A DNA stretch of 64,000 nucleotides. Source: Symsagittifera roscoffensis (lineage: Eukaryota; Xenacoelomorpha; Acoela; Convolutidae). The position numbers were made by a program, and so were the translations under genes. Each line of letters opens with the position of its first letter. Positions within the stretch are counted from its first letter, which is position 1. Under the pieces are notes generated by a model that made no database searches, was not told the DNA's origin, and worked only from the letters and a program-made list of their open reading frames with translations. Where the stretch lies: positions 28,268,848 through 28,332,847 of the forward strand of contig NC_087070.1 in assembly GCF_963678635.1 (NCBI RefSeq), given 5' to 3'. Shown piece by piece: positions 20,745-32,776 of this stretch.

Positions 20745-23700
20745 CTTATTTGTTAAGCGCTTTACTGCTAGACTTATGCTTTTGACATTCTATATCGTAA
20801 CAGCAATAAGTTTTAATACACAGGCACAGCATTTCGGTGCAGCTGTACTCCTCCTCGAACAATCCTGGTTCTCTCTTGTTTCTTATGTTTAGAGCAGCAA
20901 GTAAGGGGGAAAAGTTGTTTTTCGCATCTGCTCTGAAATTGTCTCGACAGTCCTTGCTTCGCTTTTCAGTCCAATCTGCTCGCTTGCTGGAAGGATACAC
21001 TCATCTGATTCTTCATCTGCCAAAGCCAAAGAGAGGGAATCTGTATCCATTTCGAATTTTTCAAATTTGTTGATGTCGCAAAACTTGCTAAAAAAGTTAT
21101 AATACAGCTCCCACATTCTCAACTTGGCCTACTGTACTGTAAAGAACCTTACTATAAATGGTTCACGATGCTCTATACTAGGCTTAACAAGCTACATAAT
21201 AATAAAAACATTTAGCTACGATATTAAGTATCTTGAAGAAATAGTTATTGATAGCTTTATGGGTTTTTTCGTCTCCAAGATATTTTGTCATTGTAAGTTT
21301 TGATCTCCCCATTGTTTGATAGCCATAGAAACTATTTCCTAGCATTTTCATTGTTTCGGCTACCACACCAGACAATGAATTTTTAGCACCGACTCGCCTA
21401 GCATCAAAAACAGACTGAAGGAAACAGATGAATACTTCACGCGGTGTGTATTGTGCAAATCGTTGAATTTGTGTACGCTGTAATTCAAGATCCAAATAAA
21501 AGTTGAAGAATGGTGCTATATGTGTTCCGTTGGTTTAATTGAGGCTAATTAACATTCGCTGCGGTTGTATTAACAAAATGTTTTCTTCCTCATACGCGTT
21601 CTGGTAATATTCTGGAAGCTCGATAGTAACATTCGCTGCGGTTGTGTTAACAAATTGTTTTCTTACTCATACGTGTTCTCGTAATATCGTTTCTGGTAAC
21701 ATCGACTTTTTTGAAAATAGGTGGGAAATTAGAGAACTTTGCTTTTAGTTCATCTAAAACACTCAAATCACATTGCGCGTAGTTCATCTGAAACACTCAA
21801 ATCACATCATCTCGAAAGTTTTGCAGAAGTGAAATGAGAGAAAAAGGCCTCTTGAAGAAAAATGAGTTCTAACGTATTTTTTTTACGTCTAGGTTGTTTT
21901 TAAATTTATCCCACAAAAAACACTCCCATATTTCTTCTATGAAGAAACCTTTTTCTCGAATGTATTCTTTTTGAAGCTCATCCATTTTTTTGTTCCTCGT
22001 TTTAAATCATCATCACTAGGGCTAGGTCTAGCTTCCTGACGTGGAGAGACATGGGAAAAACATCCCATTGGTTCAAAAACCGTCTTACAATGGTTGCAAT
22101 AACCATCAACACTGAAGCAATCAATTATTTTTTTGTGTTCCTCTAGTGTAGTAGCTTTCAATTTTACTTTCAGGTCTGGTTACTTAGTTACGAACTCGAT
22201 TTGTTTTGCCTTAAATTTTTTATTCCTTCTTTAGAGTCCCATCTCGTATACAAGCCAGTGGGCATATCCTGACAAATGGATTAAGGATAGAGTTTACTGG
22301 TACCAATCCCAACGACTGATTTACACAAGTTGCTTGATTTTCAAATACAGGTCTCGTCTGCTACTGATTTCCTTGTGAAAACAATTAAAGGGTCCCTGGT
22401 CAAATCTTCCCGTGTTTTTTCAAGCAAGGCCTTATCACTCGAGAAGAATGGGTGGAACTTATAATCGGTTGATTTGTGCAGACAGATGTTCGCCAGATTC
22501 AGTAGTGCGCAGGCAAGCTTTATCATGTCTATCTCTTTGTCATGATAAAGTCAATCATTTTCTGCATAGCTTTAAGTGTAGGAACAACATGTTTGTTGTC
22601 ATAACACTAGAAAAACGCAAAAAACTCACATATTTTCTTGTTCCCAGATGGATTTCAGGTAGTTGTTGCTTTCCAACCTCGTAGATGGTTTGGTTTTTAA
22701 AAAGTGTTTTTTCATTGCTTGCTCATCAGCTATCCCAGTAATAAGGAGCTTCTGAAAATCTTCTTAATTTTTATCGAAAGGGTTACAATTTTCAACTTAC
22801 TATAAAATTCATCATACGACGGTAGTTGTTGATCATTGAGTTTGGTAGGAGTATCCAACCACTCATATGGAAAAATTACTTTCATCTCATGGCTTTGTAA
22901 GCTTGTAGAAAATAGTGTAAAGTAGTAGCTCCACTCAAAAACTTCATAGTGTCCAGAAGCTGAATGTTTCCAAACTTGAACAAAACAAAAATGTTCGTTT
23001 TCTTGCTGACTGAAGATTCAGATACCGTCTCGTTGATAGGGTAGTAAATGAGCTATGATTTAAAGAGTTTTATATTTTACTGACCACTGTTGAATCCAAA
23101 TACTGGTAGAGTTTTGGTTTAACTCTCTAGATGTTGCATTAAATCAATCAATTGATTTTTCTGAATCCTGTGAAAGTGAGTGGATGCTGTTTCTTCCTCA
23201 TCATCGATACATTCGTCTTCGTAGTCTCTTGCTTCACTTATATATTAACTACCTCAATCAACAAGGATGCTGAAAACTGTGTGTAGCCACTTTTAGCTGT
23301 TATTTTAGTTTTTCAGAAATTGTGATCACATCTTTTTCCGCAAATGTTTTTTGCCAACAACTCCAAAGTTGCCAAGATTTCAATAATGAGTGATTTTTGA
23401 TCTTTCCCACACAAAAATATTGGTTTGTCGGGCAAATGGGATCTGATTGATACTGATATGGCTTCATGCTTACCATTCCAAGTTCTTGTTTTGGTTGGTT
23501 TTAGTTCCTCGGATGGCGTGGAAATTGATTCAAAATCAAAAATGGCGACAATTTTGAATCAAGTTTGTTCTTTTGGAGACTCAATATTGTAACCATTCAG
23601 TTTTTCAAATAAGGCCGCACGTAGAGTATAAACATTTTTGGGGTAAGGCTTTTGATTCGATCTTTGGATTCTAGAAAAGGCTTATTGGAATGATCTGCCT

Positions 23701-24752
23701 TGTGGAGAAATGTATCGCAATTTGGACATCGGAAACATTTGAAAAAGTTGACGCAAACATATTGTCGTATCGTAGAAGTTTTACTGATTTCTCGTATTTA
23801 CCGATGTTTCTGCGAGCTAAATCACCCATAAAGTTTCCATATTCAAGGTCGATTTCCTAGATAGAGATGTTTTTCTCGACTACATCTTCAACTATTGGCA
23901 GATTATCTATTAAAATACCACGGAATTGTTTCGGATTGGAACTCAACTTTTCAAGAAAACCACCAACAATCCTGTAGATGGATGTTTCCAGATTAGTTGT
24001 TCCATGCAATTGAACTGCAAGTGCTCGAAATAAACACAAGTTGTCATTGTATGGTTGCTTCCTCGATTCCGGAATCAAACAGTTAACTTGATGATTTCTC
24101 AGAAGTGGTTCGGAAATCACTGAATCTGTATATCGCATGGGTGCGTTTTTGAGTTAAGTTAATACAACAGTCAACTTTCGTTCACCTTTCGTTCACCTTT
24201 CGTTCACCTTTCGTTCACCCTTTCGTAATTTGTCTCTCTAGTGTACAGACTTCAATGATATCTTGCTTAGTGACCTTGTTCTGTGTAGCCGTCAAGTCGC
24301 TTCAGTATAAAGCAGCAAAGATTTACGAAAAATTGTTATTATCATGAGCGATTTTTGCAGCACAGTCAAGTTTTCAAATACTTGATCCAGTTACTCAATA
24401 AATAGATTGGGATCTAGTTTGGAGCGATAAAAATTGAAAACCTTCTGGCGTCCATTTACCATCTCAGTATCCGTTAAGAAGTGCTGACAGGCATTCAACT
24501 CATCTCGTAGCTGATCACTCACCTCCTCGTTTTCCAAGATTTATTTTTTTTAAATAATTATCAGAATCAATAGTTTTCCTCGCTTTCAACCCATGATCTT
24601 TCTTGCAATGTTATTGAAGTGAATAAATATTTGGGAATCCTTTTGTACACATTACACGTTTTATTGACTTCGGGGTTGACTTTACGTTCTTCTTGCTCGT
24701 ATGAAAATTCAATTCTTGCTGGTTTTAAGTACAAAAAATTTATTCCGGACAA
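20745..24752 (-). pseudogene. polB: Polinton/Maverick protein-primed family B DNA polymerase, decayed
   Basis: Protein-primed DNA polymerase B copies Polinton elements. From the N-terminal side (24752 downwards), the recognisable pieces are 'SGINFLYLKPARIEFSYEQE', then 'YNDNLCLFRALAVQLHG' (23857-24138), a zinc-ribbon-like 'GYCNHCKTVFEP' (21937-22161), the polymerase motif B region 'ETMKMLGNSFYGYQTMGRSK' (21184-21495), motif C 'MDTDSLSLALADEESDECI' (20889-21122) with both catalytic Asp kept, and the C-terminal 'CTEMLCLCIKTYCCYDIECQ' (20746-21000). The total span of 4.0 kb fits the usual length of over 1000 residues. Numerous stops and frameshifts separate the pieces, so it cannot make a whole enzyme. 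The N-terminal end is duplicated at 26.5-26.9 kb. Orientation is opposite to the integrase and capsid genes. Confidence 0.85.
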
Positions 24753-25954
24753 GAAATAACTCCTCGCACACTATTCTTGCGATGTCGGGCTGCATTTTAA
24801 CGATCATAAATCTTACTGTTGTCCTCGCATTTCATTTTTTTTCCAATGAGTGAAGCCATCTGAAAAAAGTGTGAGGTTTATCATGTAACAAAACTAAATA
24901 AAAGTATTTGGTACCTGCAAATTTGAGAGATTTAAAATGTCCCAAAAAAACTAATTGTTTACTTATACTTACCTTGGATTATTCAGAATAATTGGAAATC
25001 TTTTTAACTAACTATACAAAATATAGAGCGATTGCTATTAACGTAAAACAAAATCGAAATTAATTAGGTTTCATTTGCTGTTGCTTATTAATATTAATTA
25101 TACTCTGAATTTTCACTCTAGATGTATTGTTTCATTAACAGATGTACTGTTTGTTGTCTGATGGTCAAAATCAACCAATCAGAAACCAGTATTTTCCAAA
25201 TGTGAACTATTTATTCTTTTTTAAAAACTTTAAGCATTATTTGAAAAATGTCTATGAAAAATAATTTGAATTTCTTCAAATTCCAATTGATTTTCCTATT
25301 GATGAAATAGATGTTGACACTTACATTTTTCATGTTTTTTGAACATTTTTATTGTGCAAATTAGAGTTATCCGACTAAATAAATGTCTTTTTCTCAATCA
25401 AAGAGCTTATTTTTGAACCATGAATTGAGTATCAAAGCTTTTAACGAACGAACGGATGTTTTACACCTGACCAGGAAAAAAAATTGTTTATTACCGAAAA
25501 TTTGAAAGTGATCGAAAATTATTTGATAATATATCATAAACTCTCTTTATACCCACCCGATTTCTAATTTTGACAAAACTCACCAGCAAAGTTCTTTCTT
25601 CCTCTATTTTGTCAGAGGTTTTTGAAGTTCAGAATCCTGAGACATCAGGTTTGGCATCAGTTTTTCAGAGATTCGTTTTGAAAAAATCATCACTTTTGAA
25701 GTATCCTCTCAAATTTAGATCAAAATCATTGAACTTGACTATCAAGTCAACAGTCAACAATTTTTCTCCTTGTGTTATAAAAAAATTCAGTTGAATTGAT
25801 GAGAAAATTTGCAGAGAGGCTACATATAATAATTTTTTTTCGTGTGTTTTCATATCGGTGATATTTCCTATTTTTACAGCAAACAACTTGTTGTCTTGTA
25901 ATTTTGCAATTTTTTTTTATTTATTTTGGAAGTTTTAAACTTTAAACAGTAATT

Positions 25955-26345
25955 TTTCTCTAATTGGATACGACAACCAGATTACAATTGAACATTTGTT
26001 TGTGATTGGAAACGACAATGTCTGAAAATGTCCTGAGTTGGAGCTATTCCTTTGATTGGATCCTACTTTTTAAAAAAAGTTCCACAAAAATGAGCTTAAA
26101 TCTGATTGGACACGATAACAGTCCAAATAAAGAATATCAATCTTGATTGGTTAATTCCACACATTTGAGTTGAAGGTATCCCTGATTCTTAACTCAAAGT
26201 CATTTTATTTTCAATTTAAATACCGTCAACTACCTCCTATCTCAGCTCTAAGCATTTTAGTTTCAACTTAACTACCATCAAATACCTCCTCTCTCAGCTC
26301 TAGCCTATTATGATTATTTATATTCTGAATTTTTCGTCAATTTAG
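25955..26345. promoter_or_regulatory. Cluster of inverted CCAAT boxes, unit 1
   Basis: Five ATTGG words at 25963, 26005, 26056, 26105 and 26146 are spaced 42, 51, 49 and 41 bases apart, several in the form 'tgattgga'. They are followed by two copies of a stretch ending 'acctcct(a/c)tctcagctcta' and then by the frame starting near 26341. The lone motif 'caaccaatcagaaacc' near 25172 lies on the other side. CCAAT-box spacing of this kind is typical of promoters bound by NF-Y; function here is inferred. Confidence 0.4.
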
Positions 26346-26526
26346 TGCTCAAAAAGATCTTCTCAGCGCAAAACAGCAACCTTATGTAATCGGTAGAATT
26401 TTTGCCTAATTTTGTGCAAATTCAAGTGCGACAAACTGTTTCTGGATAGTTTTTGGAGCAAATGGACATGCCAATCCAAATCTGGCACATGATGGACGTG
26501 ATGCGAAGGTATTTCGACAAACTTTG

Positions 26527-26885
26527 GGATCTATATTTGAGCGTTAAAAACTGAAAACCTTGTGGCGTCCATTTACCATCTCAGTATCCGTTAAGAAGTG
26601 CTGACAGGCATTCAACTCATCTCGTAGCTGATCACTCCCCTCCTCGTTTTCCAAGATTTTTTTTAAAATTAGCATCAAAATCAATAGTTTTCCTCGCTTT
26701 CAACCCGATATCTTTCTTGCGATGTTATTGAACTGAATAATTGCTTGGGAATTCTTTCTCACACAATACACGTTTTTTTGACTTCGGGGTTGTCTTTATG
26801 TGCTTCTTGCTCATATCAAAGATCAATTCTTGCTGGTTTTAAGTACAAAAAGTTTATTCCGGACAAGAAATAACTCCCCGCACAC
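26527..26885 (-). pseudogene. polB: Second copy of the DNA polymerase N-terminal end
   Basis: Unit 2 of the tandem duplication repeats the 5' end of the minus-strand polymerase gene. Words corresponding to the first piece of the main copy ('LYLKPARI', 'EVKKTC') are visible, with several in-frame stops. It is cut off at the unit junction, so it is a partial duplicate only. Confidence 0.65.
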
Positions 26886-28054
26886 TACTCTTGCGATGTC
26901 GGGCTGCATTTTAGGGAACATAAATTTTACTACAGTCCTCGCATTTCATTTTTTTCTTTCCCTATGAGTGAAGCCATTTGAAAAAAAGTGTGAGATATAG
27001 CATGTAACAAAACTAAATAAAAGTATTTGATACCTGCAAATTATTCAGAATAATTGAAAACACTTTCAATTAGTAATACAATTTATAGAGCGATTGCTTT
27101 CAACGTAAAACAAAATCAAAATTACTCAAATTTCATTTGCTGTTGCTTATTATGATTATTTATACTCTTAATTGTTACTCAAAATGTATTGTTTCAATAA
27201 CACTGTGATTCAAGATCAACCAATCAGAAACCAGTATTTTCTTAATGTGAACTAGTTATTCTTTTTTAAAAACTTTAAGCTTTTTTTGAAAAACGTTTAT
27301 GAAAAAACATTTGAATTTCCTCAAATTCCAATTGATTTTCCTCTTGATGAAATAGATGTTGACACTTACATTTTTCATAATTTTTGGAAATTTTTATTGT
27401 GCAAAAAAGAGTTATTCGACTAAATAAAGATCTCTTTAAATTAATTTTTCCAATCAATGAGCTCGTTTTTGAACCAAGTATTGAGTATCAAAACTTTGAA
27501 CGTACGGCTGTCTTACACCTGATCAGGAAAAAATTTTTGTTTGTATTTATCGAAAATTTGAAAGTGATCAAAAAGTTGTTTGATAATATATCATAAACTC
27601 TCTTTACCCCCACCCGATTACCAATTTTGACAAAACTCACCAGCAAAGTTCATTCTTCCTCCATTTTGTCAGAGGTTTTCAAAAGTCAAAATCCTTAGAG
27701 ATCAGGTTTGGAATCAGTTTTTCACAGATTCGCTTTAAAAAATTCATCATTTTTGAGGTATCCTCTCAAATTTAAATCAAAATCATTGAACTTGACTACC
27801 AACTCAAAATTCAAAAATTTTTCTCGTTGAGTATAAAAAAATTCAATTGATTTGATGAGAAAATTTGCAGAGAGGCTACTTGTTCTTTTTTTGTGTGTGT
27901 TCTTCTGTCTGTGACATTTCCTCTTTTTACAGCAAACAACTTGTAATTTTGCAATTTTTTTTGTGTATCTTTTTAATTATTTTGGAAGATTCAAACCTTA
28001 AAAAGTTATTTTTTCTCTTAATGGATACGACAACCAGAATAGAATTGAACATTT

Positions 28055-28400
28055 GTTGTGATTGGAAACGACAATGTCTGAAAATTTCCTGAATTGGAGC
28101 TTTTCCTTTGATTGGATCCTTCTTTAAAATAAAATTCCCACAAAAAGAAGCTTAAATCTGATTGGACACGATAACAGTCCAAACAAAGAACATCAATCTT
28201 GATTGGTTAATTCCACACATTTGAGTTGAAGGTATTCCTGACTCTTATCTCAGTGTCATTTTATTTTCAATATAAATACCTTCAACTACCTCCTATCTCA
28301 GCTCTAAGCATTTTAGTTTCAATTTAACTACCATCAAATACCTCCTCTCTCAGCTGTAGCTTATTATGATTTTTTATACTCTGAAGTTTTACTCAATTTA
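28055..28400. promoter_or_regulatory. Cluster of inverted CCAAT boxes, unit 2
   Basis: ATTGG words at 28061, 28111, 28161 and 28202 match four of the five boxes of unit 1 with similar spacing; the first is lost ('taatggatacg' in place of 'taattggatacg'). The duplicated 'acctcct..ctcagct' stretch is also kept, just ahead of the plus-strand frame at 28401. Confidence 0.4.
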
Positions 28401-28873
28401 TTGCTCAAAAAGATCTTCTCAGCGCAAAACAGCAACCTTATATACTCGTTAGAACTTTCTCATAATTTAGTGCAAACTCAAGTGCGAGAAACTGTTTCTC
28501 GAATGTTTTTGGAGCAAATGGACAGGCCAATCCAAGTCTGGCACAAGGTGGACGTGATGCGAAGGGACTTCAACGAACATCATATGACGTAAGTACCTAT
28601 CACAGAGAACCAACTGGGAACAATGCAACTGGAGGAAGTGTCTGAGCATGTGGGAACGAACTACCCGAGATTCCTGACTCTAGATATGTGGCTCAACCAG
28701 TCAACGACTTTCCTTGAGAGGAGGAGATGGGATCAGCCGAAAAGCTCATCGCAATGGACCAAAAAGAGGGCTTCTCTGAAATAATGCCTCAAAACACCCC
28801 ACCGCAACAACCACCAGCGATGGAAATTCGACGGGTTATGCGTTCTATAAGGAACCTCCAGAACTCTCGATAG
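28401..28873 (+). pseudogene. Unrecognised coding-like frame downstream of the CCAAT cluster
   Basis: One frame runs from ATG 28401 to 28784, interrupted only by a TAA at 28590. It contains 'FLEQMDRPIQVWHKVDVMRR' and, after the stop, 'YPRFLTLDMWLNQSTTFLE'. A second frame at 28727-28873 overlaps it by a shift and contains 'QNTPPQQPPAMEIRRVMRSI'. The segment 28500-28870 is clearly richer in G and C than its surroundings. A diverged copy of the first part is present in unit 1 (26341-26520). Its position between polymerase and capsid genes suggests a Polinton accessory gene, but I do not recognise the family. The sequence at the TAA, 'atgacgtaagt', also resembles a splice donor. Confidence 0.4.
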
Positions 28874-28874
28874 C

Positions 28875-29985
28875 TCTTTGATTATAAACTTTTGTGAATA
28901 GTTCTCTCAACCTTTTTAAATTTCAACCTTTTTAAATTTTTTTATTTTTTTTCAATTTCCTTTTGACTAGGGAATAAATGAATAATTCAGGGTAAGACAT
29001 ATCAATTTATTGGAAACCATTAGAAAAAAAATAACTAACCGATTCATTTGCTCACATTTTAAGATATTTTTTTGTACACATGTTGAAGAAAACACTAGAA
29101 TTTTGCACAAAATTACAACTACGTCATCATTTTTTTGCGTCTTGTCAAAAAATTGGAACACTTTTTGCATCTTGTCGAAAAAATCGGAACTCTGTTTATT
29201 ATTTTTAGAAAAAAATGAAGGACCTTTAAAATCTTGTTAAAAAGTTTAAAGATTTTTACTTTTTGTCAAAAAAATTGAAATATTTCTCACATTTTGTTGA
29301 GACATATTTAGCAATTCGACAACAAAACAATCAATTTTTGCAAATTTTTTAAAAAAAAACTGAACTTCTTGTAAATTATTTTGAAAAATTGAAACATTAT
29401 TTGCAGATTCTTGAAAATCAGAAGAAAACATTACGTTTTGTATATAAATTTATTTTTGTTGTGAAAATATTTCTGCATGTTCATTAAATAACTGCGCCAA
29501 TTTTTCTTTTTCTCTGATGCCAAACCAAGAATTGGCGCCCTGCAAATCTATCTTGGTTTTCAGTAGTTTTGCAAAAATTTGGGAGATAAAAGATAGATTA
29601 TTGAAAGTTTTATAATTTCTCATTGAAAAGCTGACATGATCACTATTTACAAATCCATAAACATCAATTGAACAGTGGATTTTTTTAAACAAATTTTAAA
29701 AATCAGATCCAAATTTTGAGTTTTGTACTTCAGGATCTCTTTCCAAAAATGCTGAACCAATAGTTTGTGTGGAAGCGAAATTCTGGTTAGAACATAAATT
29801 AAGACCTTTAGTTTTTTTGTGCAACAGGCTTTTCTTTGCAATAATTGGCATTTTTTCTGCTGCTTTCCATTGCAAGTTGTGATGAACAGCGCGTTTAAAT
29901 TGGTTACAACTTCACCAGTTGATGAAGTGGCTCCAAATTTGGAATAAAAGAGTGTAAAGACAACCAACAATTTGATAAGTGAAAT
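28875..29985. other. AT-rich spacer, no confident gene
   Basis: No domain was recognised. Short low-complexity frames on both strands have many Phe, Lys and Asn codons. The minus-strand frame reaching from 30183 to 29647 extends into this region, but its conserved part lies in the following tandem array. Confidence 0.4.
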
Positions 29986-30196
29986 GAATTTTACCCAAAC
30001 ATTGTGAATTCGATCGAAAGTTGAAACAATCAGAAGTAAGTGGAACTTACAATTTTCCAATAAACAGTGGGAATTGTGGGTAGAGACACAATAATCTTGG
30101 TTCACTATAAATTTTTTGTAAAATTCACTAGAAACGGAAAAAAATGAACCCTGCATCCAATTATTCAAGAGCCCTGCTTCCAACTATTCAAGAAAA

Positions 30197-30869
30197 ATGA
30201 GTTGGTGTAACTCGAAAAAAGACAGCAAGTCTATCTCGGTGAAAAAAAAGGAGAAGCAATCTCGCCAATTTAAAATACTGTTTTTCAGGAATCTGAAAAC
30301 CTCAGATTCATTTAAGTTTTGGAACTCACTTCTGAAAAAGACAACTATGGATCAGGAGCATGTCAACTGCAACAAAATGTATGACAGAGTAACTTACAAA
30401 AAAGGCAAATTAGTGTCATGATTAAGAAGTACAATGTTAACAAGCCTCCCTACTTTCAGATTCGACTCTTTTCTGCAAACGTCAACTATACTTAGCGAAA
30501 TCAAGGAACTGTCCCAAAGTTTGAATTACTTCACGTTTTTTAAGAATTGTAATCTACATTAATTTGTGTTATTTTTGTTTTTTGTCTTGTAATTTAAATA
30601 TTTATCCCTAAAAAATCAATTTTAGTTTAGTATTCAAGTAGAACAGTATGAATTGGAATATTGAATTTTCAAGAAAATTAATCTTGAAACCTCACAATAA
30701 ATTGAGAATTTTTCCGAGAATTGTATTAGAAAAGTCCCAAAAAATTTCACTAACTGTCACAGAGACACAAAATTCATTAAAATTGCAGAATTTGAACGTA
30801 GCCTCACAAATATCCCATTTTGAGTGGACTCTGCATAAAGGTAGAAGGAAAATTTTCATAGAATATTGA
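30197..30869 (+). pseudogene. Small plus-strand frames conserved in the three array units
   Basis: Frames 30197-30421 ('SFKFWNSLLKKTTMDQEH' in the middle) and 30648-30869 ('LTVTETQNSLKLQNLNVASQ') recur in units 2 and 3 with substitutions; the second is complete again at 32242-32460. The later part 'ISHFEWTLHKGR' is the best conserved. I recognise no domain. They could be pieces of a fast-evolving Polinton gene. Conservation alone could also reflect recent duplication. Confidence 0.3.
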
Positions 30870-31004
30870 TCCGATACCAAAAAATAAACAGATTCTATTG
30901 AATATCGTAAAAATGGAAATCAATGATAAAACTATTAATCTTTACAACTACAAAGCGAAGAACATGATAAATTGCTCGATATAACTTCCTCATTATTAGA
31001 TTAA

Positions 31005-31163
31005 ATGGAGACAATCAAAAGAACTCGTATCAATTTTGACGAATGCACTGTAGAAATTGAACGTACAGAAAATGAAAGAAACTCTTCGATTTTTGAGATA
31101 AAAAAGCAAGATTTGTCAATTTCAAAAAAATACATATATTTCTTTGTACCTGTATTCCTTTGA
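31005..31163 (+). CDS. Small ORF (52 aa), intact only in array unit 1
   Basis: ATG 31005 opens a 52-codon frame beginning 'METIKRTRINFDECTVEIER'. It is charged in the first 40 residues and ends in a short hydrophobic stretch 'YIYFFVPVFL'. The corresponding frames in units 2 (about 32595) and 3 (about 34061) start identically but stop early after 'NERTEN.RNS'. The hydrophobic end merges with the next frame, 'FSLGGLIG..' type, in units 2 and 3, which suggests that a longer membrane-associated protein was once encoded. No family recognised. Confidence 0.3.
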   Translation: METIKRTRINFDECTVEIERTENERNSSIFEIKKQDLSISKKYIYFFVPVFL

Positions 31164-32711
31164 ATCTGGACAAAACTTTGAATAAAATGGACCAAAAATT
31201 TCCTTTCGGAGGTTTAATCGGATACGGAAATTTTTGTATGGATTATTTTTTGCAAACTCCAAAATCTTTAGGCTACATGCAATTCTACTCGACTCTGCTG
31301 GATCTGTTGTGACATCTATTCCAAAAGAAAGAATTAGAGTTTGATTTGTTGCACTTCTTCTTCCCATTTCATGTTTTCTTGGTCACGTGATTGGATTACT
31401 TTTTTGTTTATAAGTTAAAATATTTGCTTCATCAGTATGTGCATTGTTCGATTGTTGGTCTTTTTAAACAAAAAAAACTCCAGAGAAAATAAAATTTAAA
31501 ACTTAATGAGTCTGGTTGTTTTGAATGTTGAATGTATTGAAAAACAATATAGTAAGCGAATCAAGAGCTCAAAAGAATGGAGCTTAAAAGTTAAAACAAA
31601 CTATAAGACTTTCTTTTCTTCCTCTCAAAACTTTTTACCCAAACATTGTAAATTCGATCGAAAGATGAAACAATCAGAAGTAAGTGGAACTTACAATTTT
31701 CCAACAAACAGTAGGAATTGTGGGTAGAGACACAATAATCTTGGGTCACTATAAATTTTTCGTAAAATTCACCAGAAACGGAAAAAAATGAACCCTGCAT
31801 CCTGCTTCCAACTATTCAAGAAAAAAGCGTTGGTGTAACTCGAAAAAAGACAGCAAGTCTGTCTCGGTGAAAAAAAAGGAGAAGCAATCTCGACAATTTG
31901 AAAAACTGTTTTTCAGGAATCTGAAAACTTCAGACTCGTTCCTGTTTTGGAACTCAGTTCTGAAAAAGACAACTATGGATCAGGAGCATGTCAACTGCAA
32001 CAAAGTGTATGACAGAGCAACTTACAATAGTTAACAAACCTGCCTACTTTCAGATTCGACTCTTTTCTGCAAATGTCAACTATACTTAGCGAATTCATAG
32101 AACTGTTCCAAAGTTTGAATTACTTCACGTTTTTTAAGAATTGTAATGTACATTAATTTGTGTTATTTTTGTTTTTTGTCTTGCAATTTAAATATTTATC
32201 CCTAAAGAATCAATTTTAGTTTAGTATTCGAGTAGTAAAGTATGAATTGGAATATTGAATTTTCAAGAAAATTAATCTTGAAACTTCACAATAAATTGAG
32301 AACTTTTCAGAAAATTCTACTAGAAAAGTCCCAAAAAATTTCACTAACTGTCACAGAGACACAAAACTCACCAAACTTGCAGAATTTGAACGTCTCACAA
32401 ATATCCCATTTTGAATGGACTCTGCATAAAGGTAGAGGGAAAATTTTCATAGAATACTGATCCGATACCAAAAAAAATAGATTCTATTGAATATCGTAAA
32501 AATGGAAATCAATGATAAAACAATTATTGTTTACAACTACAAAGCAAAAAACATGATAAATTGCTCGATATAACTTCTTCATTATTAGGTTAAATGGAGA
32601 CAATCAAAAGAACTTGTATCAATTTTGACGAATGCACTGTAGAAAATGAACGTACAGAAAATGATAGGAACTCTTAGATTTTTGAGATAAAAAAAGAAAG
32701 ATTTGTCACTT

Positions 32712-32714
<3 letters not shown>

Positions 32715-32774
<60 letters not shown>
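32715..32774. repeat. (TA)n microsatellite, about 30 repeats
   Basis: An uninterrupted TA run in unit 2 of the tandem array. The same position in unit 1 reads 'atacatatatttc' and in unit 3 'aaaaatatatatc', so the expansion happened after the units separated. Confidence 0.95.

Positions 32775-32776
<2 letters not shown>

Larger units (their letters stand above)
24410..28590. repeat. Tandem duplication, 2 x about 2.1 kb
   Basis: Unit 1 (about 24410-26526) and unit 2 (about 26527-28590) are head to tail. Matching landmarks are 'tccatttaccatctcagtat' at 24451 and 26568, and 'agatcttctcagcgcaaaac' at 26355 and 28411. Each unit contains the start of the polymerase gene on the minus strand, an AT-rich spacer, a cluster of ATTGG boxes, and the beginning of a plus-strand frame. 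Divergence is considerable (many substitutions and small indels), so the event is old. Confidence 0.85.
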
